Shown here piece by piece: positions 1 to 9,711 of a DNA stretch of 64,000 bases. This DNA comes from Hymenochaete sp. R1 (taxonomy: Eukaryota; Basidiomycota; Agaricomycetes; Hymenochaetales; Hymenochaetaceae), in contig JAFREE010000032.1 of NCBI GenBank assembly GCA_019400425.1, forward strand, positions 1-64,000. The letters run 5' to 3'. Position numbers and translations under genes: made by a program. Position 1 is the first letter of the stretch; every line of letters begins with the position of its first letter. The notes under the pieces are model-generated. The model was given only the letters and a program-made list of their open reading frames with translations, did not search any database and was not told the DNA's origin.

Positions 1-452
1 AGAAAGTGACGTCTAAATAAGGCCACGTAGCACATGACTTGAAGAAGTCTGACCAGCTCATTCCAAAATCAGCTCGGCCGTGAGCAATTTTCACTCAAAA
101 TAGCAAATTGTTTTCTCCTCGCGCGGATTGGTTTTTTTTCACCATATAAAGCTTCAAAATGCTCCATAATAATTCATGAAGCAAACACTTTAATCCGAAA
201 AAGCGTGGGTTGCCCTTCATAATAGACATGAAAATCCGAATACGGCTATTTTATCTCACTCCAATAATCAAAAAGCGCATTTAATTTTTCAATTCCCTTT
301 CAAGTCTTTTTTTTAACGCGGGATATCCGAAAATCCCCAGAGTGGGAGTGTCTGGTTCGCGCCGCGCCGATCCGTCGATCACTCTACCAAAGCATTTCAC
401 CATACACGAGAAACCGACTCAAGTTGCTCCACCTGCTTTCTGAAAACTAACC
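1..452. other. Upstream region of UTP23, no gene seen
   Basis: AT-rich with several T tracts and no convincing exon on either strand. It probably holds the UTP23 promoter and 5' UTR. I see no distinct element. Confidence 0.6.
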
Positions 453-1493
453 ATGCGCCAAAAGCGGGCTAAATCTTACAAGAAGCTCATGCATGTCTAC
501 TGTATGACCTTCGGGTTCAGGCAACCGTATCAAATTCTGGGTCAGATACTTTGCCTACTAAAACTCTCTCGAAGGATATTGACTTACTTTGCTGCAGTGG
601 ATTCTCAGATATGCCTGGAAGCCTCATCTTCGAAAATCGAGCTTGTGAAACAACTGTCGGCAGCTGTACAAGGCCAAATTAAGCCAAGTATGTCTTTACC
701 GTGTCATATACCCGTCATCGTTTGCTTACTTATGAAAGTGATCACTCAGTGTAGCATACAGCAGCTGTATTTGCTCGGAAAAGATGCACAGGCTGCTATC
801 GATCTAGCAAAATCATTCGAGCGTCGACGATGCAACCATAGGGAAACCATCGACGAAGATGAGTGTTTGAAGGAAGTCATCGGTGCGTATCGTGCTACCC
901 TTTCCTCGATCTGGGTGCTAACGGTTACTTTCCAGGGCCTAAGAATGTCCATAGGTACATACTAGCAGCGCAATCTGGGAGCATCAGAAAGAACGCTCGG
1001 TTAGTGCCCGGAACTCCCATTCTTCATATGAAGCGGAGCGTTATGGTCTTAGAACCAGCCAGCGATACTACAGAACGTTTGAAGGCAACAGTAAGCTTCA
1101 ATCCTTTTAATTCGATTCAACTTCCGATGTTCACAAGTCTTTCATACTCAGGCCGAACTTGCACGTATGGGTCCATCGGTAGAGGAAGCAGATGAAATTT
1201 CTGCTAATGGCACACAGAACTTGGAGCACGAGAAACCACGGAAGAAAAAGGGACCAAAGGGCCCTAATCCTCTAAGCGTGAAGAAGAAAAAACAGAAGGT
1301 TGACGCCACGAAGGCTATTTATATCTCAAAGGAAGAGGGCAATACAAGCTCAGCGAAAACAGGTTCGAAGAGAAAGAGTCGTGATGAAGATATAGGTGAT
1401 CACGTCGACGGAAACGAACCAACGCAATCAAAAAGGCGAAGACTTCGGAAGCGCAGACGCAAAGACGAGATTCCAAATGCAACGGTTGAGTGA
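453..1493 (+). CDS. UTP23: rRNA-processing protein UTP23 (Fcf1/PIN-like)
   Basis: A small-subunit processome protein that acts in the nucleolus on early pre-rRNA cleavage and snR30 release. Five exons join cleanly: 453-540, 598-687, 739-882, 936-1090 and 1152-1493, giving 272 residues. The start reads MRQKRAKSYKK followed by FGFRQPYQIL, the usual Utp23 N-terminus. The middle has the PIN-fold core (KPMITQCS, LLGKDAQAAIDLAKSFERRRC, NVHRYILAAQS, PGTPILH) with Cys/His residues that fit the family's zinc site. The tail is Lys/Arg-rich (KKKGPKGPNPLSVKKKK), as in orthologues. Utp23 usually lacks a full set of PIN catalytic acids, so a structural role is more likely than nuclease activity. Confidence 0.9.
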
Positions 1494-2496
1494 TCGGTGT
1501 ATTCGAAACCTACTAAGATAACGGAAGGCATTAACGCTACTTGGCGACTCTTGAAATGGTGTAGGCTTTTCGGTCTTCCGACGAGAGTGGTTCGACGGCT
1601 CAGCGCAGACTTCTGCATGACGAAACCGTCCACCTTTGGTTAGACGCTTCATGGTATCAGCTTTCACTATGCATATCCATCCATACGTTGAGTATTTCGG
1701 GCTCATAGCCTGAAATTGGCGACTGACCCCCGATTTTACCAAACCATCGCACGTCTTTTTGTTAATATATTGGCTTGCCATCGACGCTGATGTATGTGCA
1801 GATCACAAACATTGTTGTATCTCTCACGGCTTGCGCCAAACGTTGCGTTTGCTTTCGATCTTGTTTGGATACTACTAAGAGGGGTAAGACGCAATGATGA
1901 TTTCTATGAAAGCTTACGAAAACGAGCAAACATCGACGGTGGCCTTCGTCTAAGCCAATGTTCGGCCTTTCTTCATCTAGAAGGTCCAGATCAAACAGGT
2001 TGTGCGGCATGAACTTGCCTTTTTCTCGCCAATGTCGCGTATTACTTAGCAAGGATGCACAACCGTAGGTCATGTTACGTCTATTTCACTAATGCCAGGC
2101 TCGCATGGACTCGATCCCATGTGCTCACCTCCGAAGATTGCACAGGCGACTGTGACACTATCGTTACTCTACCGTTTAAGTGCCTCGTTTGGGCTCGGCT
2201 GTGTTTTTCTTCGTCGATTGTGTCGTCGGTGAATGATGAGGGGACTGACCGCTGTGCCAAGGCAGTCGCTTCCTGCGAAGCCATCCTGACCCGGTGCTTT
2301 GTCGCACCGCTCTCTTGCCTCCTCCTCTTGTTTGTAGATGCTTTGACGCGACCATGAAATGAGGCAGACTGGTCGTTGGTATAAATTGAAGATGTTTCAA
2401 GGAACTTCAACTTCAGCCTAACGTGGTTTTCTCATCTTCAACACCTTCAACCTTGCCCACTTACGAACTCTTCTTACCACTCCTCCACCCTACAAT
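1494..2496. other. Intergenic, UTP23 3' side and lectin promoter
   Basis: No exon chain could be built here. Short open stretches on both strands show no family resemblance and are in conflicting frames. The right end is C/T-rich and carries the TATA-like box of the lectin gene. Confidence 0.6.
2380..2387 (+). promoter_or_regulatory. TATA-like box of lectin gene
   Basis: TATAAATT lies about 110 bp before the lectin start codon and is followed by a C/T-rich leader. That arrangement is usual for a strongly expressed fungal secreted protein. The assignment rests on position only. Confidence 0.45.
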
Positions 2497-3008
2497 ATGT
2501 TCTCCAAGCTCCTTGCTCTCTCAGCTCTCGCTGCAGTCGCCGTTGCTCAATCTGCCACCATCCATCCCGGCTCGTTCGGAGACTATTGCCTTACTTCGTC
2601 AGCCAACAGCAACAGAGCAGCCGTTTTTATCGCGGAATGCAACGGCTCCGATGCGCAGAAATGGGCATTCCAGAACGGTCAGCTAACTGCCTGGAATGGC
2701 GCACAGTGCCTTATGCCTGTCGACGGGACCGTTCGAGATGGCGCTGGGCTTTATACGAACGCCTGCGTCGAGGGCAATCCATTTGAGAAGTGGTCTTACA
2801 CTGACAGCAAAACGTTCGTATCCTGTCTTGAGATTTATCTCATACACTCACGGGACTCTTATGATTTAGGATCGCCCTGGAAGGCGGCGCCTATTGCCTT
2901 GATCTCAAGGATGGAAAGCCTGCGCTTGACGATGGTCATGCGGTCCCGCCTCAGCTCTTGTCTTGTGATGGAAGCTCGAAGCAAGTGTGGACTACCGCGT
3001 CGGCTTAG
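2497..3008 (+). CDS. Secreted ricin-B-fold (QxW) lectin-like protein
   Basis: Two exons, 2497-2813 and 2870-3008, give 151 residues. Residues 1-18 form a clear signal peptide (MFSKLLALSALAAVAVAQ), so the product is secreted. The rest matches a beta-trefoil ricin-B-type carbohydrate-binding domain. It has the QxW-like motifs QKW (54-56), EKW (97-99) and QVW near the C-terminus, paired with GDYCL, AQCL and GAYCLDL strands. There is no attached enzyme or toxic domain, and the gene is just the lectin fold. In mushrooms such proteins bind glycans of the cell wall, substrates or other organisms, but the ligand cannot be read from sequence. Confidence 0.8.
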
Positions 3009-3673
3009 AGTGACCTCGATCATGTATACTTGGCCCCTTCGCCGACTGGTTGCCATCGTATCGTGTCTTTTTCATTGGTAGTTTCTGGTTCTCTCATCCT
3101 TCAGGTTTTGGTTCACTTTCCACGTTCTTTCGATGCTTTAATTCATTGGGATAAACACGTTTCTTGTAGTGTACTGCCTGCTTGTTATTTCTGGTTGCAA
3201 ACACGCAGACGCCATACCACTAGTAGTAAAACAGCGATAGTAGGCATTTATCACCAGTAACACATTCTATAATTACATTGGCGTTGAAATCGGAAGTTAG
3301 TACTCGGCTGCAAGTCATGATATGAATTAAGTTGGCTCTGATCTATGAACATAGGAAAGGCACTTTATAATATCAAAATTTTATTCCTACATGCCATGCA
3401 GTCAAGAGGATACGCGTGTTTGGAAGTAACTTATGGCATGTATAACCTAAATTGTGACCCGAGTTCGCATCTTTTGCTCATTCCGAGAATATGGTGGGGA
3501 CGGCTACTAGAATCCATATGAATAGCGTTTGCGTCATGATACAAATCCACCTGTAGGAGATATACATCATGAAAGGAGTGCAGAAATTATAAGAGAATGT
3601 CTGAACAAACCCCCCTTACATTTTCGCCGGCACGGCAGGGAGGGTGCGAGAATACCGCAATGACGCGACTCGG
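3009..3673. other. Intergenic between lectin and GST
   Basis: AT-rich, with no supported exon. It contains the lectin 3' UTR and the GST promoter. Confidence 0.6.
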
Positions 3674-3679
3674 ATGCGG

Positions 3680-4687
3680 ATGCATACAAAGATCTCAGGC
3701 TTGACCTTAGTCAGTCCCATCCTATGCTCTTCAATCCGCAACCAATACACCGTGCCTACACCAGACGAGCATATCCATCCTCACGCGACAGGAGAGGCAG
3801 CTGAGACAGTGGCCAAGCGCGAGGGGCAACAAGATCTTGTGTTCTACAGCGGATGGGTACGTTAATTATGATTTTTGTGATAAATAAGTTGACTGAGGGA
3901 AGAATACGTCGTAGTTCTGTCCTTTCGTCCAGCGCACTTGGATTGCCCTGGAAGAAAGGGGTATCCCGTACCAGTATAAAGAAGTGAACCCGTATAAGAA
4001 AGAGAAGCACTTTCTCGGTATGCGAGATCATTGCTTTGCGGCCGGATAGTTTAGTTACTTATTCAAGAATAGATATCAACCCGAAGGGTCTTGTCCCCGC
4101 TATTGAGTATAAAGGACAGGCGCTCTACGAATCTCTCGTTCTATGTGAATTTCTCGAGGATGCATATCCGAATCACGGACCAAACTTGCTCCCGGCCGAC
4201 CCGTTTAAACGCGCACACGCGAGGCTTTGGATCGATTTTATCACCAAGAGTTTCATTCCACCATACTTTCGCCTGATACAGTCTCAAGATGCAAAAGGAC
4301 AGGATACGGCTCGAAACGACGTATATGAAGCATTGCGCACGCTCGCGGGAAAGCGCGTAGGGCCATACTTCCTTGGCAAGGAGCTGAGCCTCGTCGACGT
4401 AGCGATCGTGCCATGGATTGTGAGGGATTATATCGTTATTGAACACCGAGGCTTCAAGCGTGAGGATGTTTCTCCAGTGTGGAAAGAATGGGCGGAAGAG
4501 CTTGAGAAACTTGAAAGCGTCAAGAAGACCACAAGCGTTCGTGTTGACTTTTGGTCCCTGAAATTTCGTCTTCTGAACTCTTGCACAGGACAAGGAACAT
4601 TATGATGTGATATATGGAAGATATCTGAGGGATGAAGCTCAAAGCGAAGCGGCTAAGGCTACAAGGGCTGGGAAGGTCATTCCTTGA
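3680..4687 (+). CDS. Glutathione S-transferase, omega-like
   Basis: Cytosolic GST. The chain is about 3680-3856, 3915-4017, 4073-4536 and 4589-4687, about 280 residues with the start used here. The thioredoxin-fold half reads LVFYSGWFCPFVQRTW, whose Cys-Pro-Phe-Val is the omega/glutaredoxin-type active site. It continues with KHFLDINPKGLVPAIEY and YESLVLCEFLEDAYP (the glutathione-binding region). An all-helical C-terminal domain follows (LSLVDVAIVPWIVRDY). Omega enzymes do thiol transfer and dehydroascorbate-type reduction rather than classic conjugation. The start is uncertain: in-frame ATGs lie at 3674 and 3680, and an unseen upstream exon is possible, because the conserved part begins near TPDEHIHPHATG. 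Confidence 0.85.
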
Positions 4688-4777
4688 GCTGTGTATTACT
4701 ATTACGCGTGAAATAACGATTAGTCTCGGATGAATTACAAAATATAGTCGAAATCTCGTTGAAGAACGCAACTGAAA

Positions 4778-5886
4778 TTATTTGCCAAGAATGAATTTCC
4801 ATATTCCAAAGGTGAAATTCATAAAGAGGCCCAGAACCAAGGCCAGTTGCATTCGTTTTCTGAATAAAAGATTGTGTTAGCTGCATAGATGTTGGAAACG
4901 ATTTTGGAAAGATTCTCACGAGAAAATAACGCTACTTCCGCTATCCTGCAGCCTTCCATTTTCCCAGAACACTGCTGGCCTAGCCTCACGGAAGAAGAAG
5001 AACGGAAGTAGCGGGAAGAAGAACCCGGTAAGTACGCCCTGGAGTATAGTTGTGGGTACTGTAGTTGATCGTGAACTTTCGCCGGGGCCTCCATCCATCG
5101 AATCAATCCACCGTTCTTCTAGGTCACGGGCATGCTCATCATCTAAGCCTCAATAATAAGGTGACAGGGATTTAAGTGCGTGACAGGAAACTCACAATCT
5201 TCATCTTCTCCCAAAGGCTCTAAATCTAAATAGTTCTCGGAGGACTGTGTATGAAATGTGCGACGAAAGTTCGCGATGTCGTCTTCTGAGAACCCAGCAG
5301 CTGCGAGCCTGTCGAAGCCTCGCAACGGCTTGAGTTGTGCTTGCTGTTGCATTAAAAGGCAGAACTCAGAAAGGAGTATTGTCGGTGATAGGCATCAAAG
5401 CTTACCTGAACCTCTTCTTCCTCAACTCCCTCTCCAGAGACTTCTTGCCCAACAGAGCAGTGCAAGTAGAAAGCATTGTCGGGTGCCCCAGCACGCCTGT
5501 CGATATTTTCGTAAGGTACATCCGAAGCTAGCTTCTCCTGTCTACGACTTTCTGTCTTAGTGAGCCATTCGAGCAGCTTCAAGTTGTTGGACAGAATGCG
5601 TCCAGAATAGATGAGTCGAAGCTTTCGTCTAGACGTCGAAGGTCGTTCCTCATGAATCTACATAGAACAGGTCAGAGAATAGTATCAAGAATGCTGCTTA
5701 ATGTACCTTCTGCTTCAAGGTTAGCACAGTATCAGAAGTGTCGAGCGCGAGATGAAGGTCCTGCACGCCCTCAGTAAACCGGATGATTACGGGTCTCTCG
5801 GTTATTGGCGCTGGTCCCCGCTCTGGAGGCGGCTCGACTGCACGCTGTTTGCCTTTCGCTTTCTCGCTCAGTCCACCCATGGGCAT
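4778..5886 (-). CDS. DSC3: DSC ubiquitin ligase complex subunit 3 (ubiquitin-like, membrane)
   Basis: Five exons, 5707-5886, 5406-5657, 5196-5343, 4920-5142 and 4778-4859, give 294 residues. The N-terminal half is a ubiquitin-like fold (VIIRFTEGVQDLHLALD, TVLTLKQK, RRKLRLIYSGRIL). The C-terminal half holds a conserved helical region (GFDRLAAAGFSEDDIANFR) and two membrane segments: ILQGVLTGFFFPLLPFFFF and, after the last intron, MQLALVLGLFMNFTFGIW. This matches Dsc3, part of the Golgi/endosome Dsc E3 ligase that activates SREBP in fission yeast and degrades orphan membrane proteins. A TCACGTGG element lies about 82 bp upstream. The last exon is visible only after splicing. Confidence 0.85.
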
Positions 5887-5967
5887 TGTATGGTGCTCGG
5901 CGTTGGTGGTTACCTTCCAAAATGGGTTAAAGAGGCAGCGAGCTAGGCAGCGTTCTAACGCGTTTTG

Positions 5968-5975
5968 TCACGTGG
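5968..5975. promoter_or_regulatory. CACGTG box upstream of DSC3
   Basis: TCACGTGG, about 82 bp from the DSC3 start. It is one of five similarly placed CACGTG elements in the window and resembles a bHLH (Cbf1-type) site. Function is inferred. Confidence 0.4.
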
Positions 5976-6083
5976 GTCAACAATACCGCCGCTCTCAGCG
6001 ACGCTCTGGCACCAGCAGTTCAAGAAAGTCAGAAGATACGAAAAAGAAATATCATAGCATTTTAAACAAGCAAAAATTCTATG

Positions 6084-9000
6084 TCATAACTGAGAACGGA
6101 TGTGATTCAGGGCAGATCCAGCTCGTAGCCACTTCAATTGATCCTTCGACATTGTGTGCCGCGTCGAAATTTCCAACACTGTTCCATCCCTCTTCGTCAC
6201 TCTCAAACGGATTGAGGCATCAGGGTCGTCGTTAAAAAGATCAGCAAGCCCTATCGTCTCAATGGTATCCCCGTATCCAATCTTAGAGTAGTCGTTTACA
6301 TTGGTAAACCATAAGGGAAGGATCCCTTGTTTCTGTTCACTGCGTTTAGCATACGATGTCGGTTTTACGTGCAGATACGTACTTTGAGGTTCGTCTCGTG
6401 AATCCGTGCGAAGGAACGAGCGACGATGAGAGCGCAGCCTTTGATTCGCTTAGAAATTATCCATCCGATTATAACACAACGACATACCATAGAAACGAGG
6501 TTGCAAAGCAGCGTGTTCCCGAGCACTACCTTCGCCATAATTCTCGTCCACAACCAACGCCCAGGGCTGCTTGCGGGCTCGTAATCTTTTTGCAACACCG
6601 GGAATGGTATCGGAGGTGGTGCTTCCAGTTTCTTGGTTATAGTCAAATGCCACATTGACTTCCCCACCTTCATCGTTGGCAGCCTAGCAAAGAGAAGATT
6701 AGTCGGACGGCACGATTTGTAATGTTATCTCTTACAGTGATTACTAATGGTATATTCGTTAGGTCTTGCATACACAATGTTGATGGGTCGCTACTCACAT
6801 AGATTTTCCGAGATGTTTGATAGATGACCCTTGTACTTCAACCAGGGACCCTGTATGGGATGGTGGTTATTTAGTGAGCCGAAACGCAAAACGCAGTCGC
6901 GCTTACCGCGGCTGAAATGTGATCTGTCGTGCATTTGCCACGAACGCGCATTAGGACTTGCAGCTTTGGCAATTCAAGTCCTCTTGGGTTTTCAGAACCA
7001 AAATGGCTGTCGAATGGCTCAAGAAGCTCGAGACGGCTCGACGTTGGCAAAATGACAATATCCGTGTTCGGTTGAGGTTTGGGGTTTGCGGGAGGATACA
7101 ATGTCCCATCTCCTGGCGTAAAGCCCTGGGTTGGGAGGTCCTGACCAATGGGAGCCCGGAACTTGAAGTGGTCACCATTCGAGAGAGGGATGGAATCAGT
7201 CATGGGGTTGAATGATAGCTTTCCTGAGAAGGCCATGGCGGTTACGATGGTCGGAGAGGCTAGAAAATTCATGGTGTCCTTGTTACCGTCATTACGGGAT
7301 CGAAAATTTCGGTTGAACGAGGTGAGAATTGCTGGTACCGGCGTGAGACTAAGCATATTTGGACAAAAAAGATATTTAGATACGTACCATTTTCTTCGCC
7401 CTTTTTATCATCACGCTTCCACTGACCTATGCATGGCCCACATGCATTTGCCAAAACCGTTGCGCCAACACTTTCCAGAGATGAAGTTACATCGTCCCTT
7501 TCTATTGTCGCCCTGATTTGCTCTGAACCTGGAGTACATAAGAAAGGAACCTTGCACAAGAACCCTCAATAACCATGACTCTAGATCAGTCGGGCAAAAT
7601 AACGGGCATACTTTTACTGAAAGACCAGCATCCTTTGCTTGCCGTGCCAAATCTGCCACCCGAGTCTAAGTACAAATTTAGCCGGTGTTCTGACAATAAT
7701 CGAGATTGCCCTACCATATCCTCATATGAGCTATTCGTACATGAACCAATCAAGCTCGCCGATAGATCATCCTTCCATCCTGACTCCTTAACAAAGTTAC
7801 CAAACTTCGACAGAGGTGTAGCCAAGTCTGGAGTGAAGGGGCCATTGATAGTCGGTTCGAGCTTTGACAAATCCTGGGCGATTCAGAGTCAGTTACTAGT
7901 GGGAGCCGCAACGAAAAACGACTTACTATTTCAATCACTTCGTCGTACTCAGCCTTTTCATCAGCCTGTAAGAAGCCCTTTGACGCAGCTTCGTCAGCAG
8001 CAGCAGCGACAGCCGTCCGTCCGGTTGCTCTCAAGTACGAGCGCATGTTTGACGTGTAAGGGAAGGTTGAGGTCGTTGCGCCGACTTCCGCACCCATGTT
8101 TGCAATTGTGGCCAACCCTAGCAGAGTGTTAGATGATATTCCCATCATAATCCAGAGACGATTAGCATACCAGTACACGACTGATCAGCAACACCAGGAC
8201 CGAAGTATTCAAGGATACGTCCTGTTCCACCCTACGTGGAGATTTGGAGGGGAAAAGATATGAATTGACATTTGAAAATTAAAAAGAAATATTTGCTTAC
8301 CCTAACAGTAAGCTTGCCAGCAATATTAAGAATCAAGTCCTTCGTGGTCGCCCAACCATTGAGTTTCCCAGTCAGATGGATGCCTACGCACAACTTAGGA
8401 GACTTCTCAAACAAGGGAGAAAAACGTCAAGTTGCTTACCGACAATCTCAGGCGCTTTGAGCTCCCAGGGCGTACCAGTCATGGCATCCACGGCGTCGGC
8501 ACCACCAACGCCGATTGCGATGCAGCCGAGTCCTCCCGCATTCGGTGTATGTGAGTCTGTATCAACCATTAAGAGCAGCAGAGAAGAAGATAAATTAATG
8601 ACCTGACCTGTTCCGAGCCTGTAGCATTGAAAGTAAGAAATAGTTTTGAGTATGGGAAGGAGCGGATACGCACATGACCATTCCTGGCGCAGCGTAATTC
8701 TCGAGAACAATCTGGTGAATAATACCAGAACCGGGGCCCCAGAACTCGACGCCTTAGCGTCAATTGGTTTAATTAGAAGGTAGTGTAGAGCGACAGATAT
8801 GGATGCGTCACCATATTTCCTCGCAGCACTTTCGAGGAAGTCAAAGACCTCCTTGTTCGATACGACCGAACGCTATACAGAGGCGACGAGTTTTGAACGT
8901 GAACTTCAAAAATCAAAGCAGGGTGCACGCACCTTGAGATCAATTTCAGCACCTTCGTACGCTTGGATAAGGTGATCACAATGGATGCTCGTAGGCACGG

Positions 9001-9529
9001 CTGTGGCTGGTAAGCCAGCACTCATGAATTGTAATCTGTCCCAATCACTTGTTAGCAAACAAACCGAAATATATGGGGTTGGCTGCGCATTGCACTTACA
9101 ACGCCATTCTAAAGTAGCCGTATCTCAGTGACAAGCCACAAGTCTTGAGGACAAACGGAAGACTCACTGCGCCGACGCATCCTGCATCGCAACCCTCTGC
9201 GGCCTCAACTGCAAATATTCTCCTCTGATACTCCTCCTGCTCCCGCTCGCAAGCCCCGCTAACGTCCTCCCAGGCTCATGTATATGGCTATATAAGATCT
9301 TCTCGGCAAGCGTCAACGGACGATCGCCCAATATTTCCTTCACCCGCGCCAGGTTCTCGAGGAGCCGCGCATAGGGAGGCGTGATGGTCTTGCAGTCCTT
9401 TTCTGGTAGGGAGTTGGAACGGGTGCTGGCGTGTGTTGCAAGGGCCCGGCTGGTGCCAGTTTTGCGCAAGGAATTGCGGGGGATACGTGGGACGACGCGC
9501 AGAGCTGCGCCAGCCAAACTCGTTGACAT
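6084..9529 (-). CDS. ACO1: Aconitate hydratase, mitochondrial
   Basis: TCA-cycle enzyme that isomerises citrate to isocitrate using a [4Fe-4S] cluster. The start at 9529 ([19 protein letters not shown]) gives an Arg-rich mitochondrial presequence. An upstream in-frame ATG at 9691 would add unlikely sequence. Family signatures in order: [77 protein letters not shown] and CGPCIGQW (cluster cysteines), [31 protein letters not shown] and [13 protein letters not shown] at the end. I count about 19 exons, including three microexons of 9, 11 and 8 nt (listed separately). All key residues are present. The lysine-pathway paralogue Aco2 is the alternative, but the sequence is closer to Aco1. Confidence 0.95.
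6736..6743 (-). other. ACO1: 8-nt microexon of aconitase
   Basis: Exon TAATCACT lies between acceptor CCATTAG and donor GTAAGA. It restores frame between SENL and [10 protein letters not shown], giving SENLLITAANDEG. Skipping it would shift the frame. Confidence 0.8.
8608..8618 (-). other. ACO1: 11-nt microexon of aconitase
   Basis: Exon GCTCGGAACAG lies between acceptor CTACAG and donor GTCAGG. It supplies M-L-G-T-D, linking GMVM to DSHTPNAGG. The [12 protein letters not shown] stretch is conserved in aconitases, which supports the exon. Confidence 0.85.
9100..9108 (-). other. ACO1: 9-nt microexon of aconitase
   Basis: Exon AATGGCGTT lies between acceptor ...TTTAG and donor GTAAGT. Joined to its neighbours it completes Q-M-A-L in DASAQMALLQFM, a near-invariant aconitase stretch. 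Skipping it would delete three residues in frame. Confidence 0.85.
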
Positions 9530-9711
9530 AGGGCGCGAGCTCGAGTTTTTGGATGAGTGGAAAGCAGAGGATTTGGTCAAGTCGATCTTGGACGCGCGAA
9601 GCTCAGATTCCTGAAATTTCAGCATCGGATGTGATAGCCGAGGTTCTCGGGCTTGTAGCCAATCACAATTCGTGCTTTTCCCTTCTGTCATCTTTTAAAA
9701 TCTAAGCTACT

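Noticed and set aside
1762..2073. Minus-strand open frame upstream of the lectin
   Set aside because: No conserved motif, no splice partner, and an overlapping open frame on the other strand. Treated as intergenic.
9530..9691. Upstream in-frame ATG for aconitase at 9691
   Set aside because: It would add 54 residues before a clear mitochondrial presequence. 9529 is more likely.
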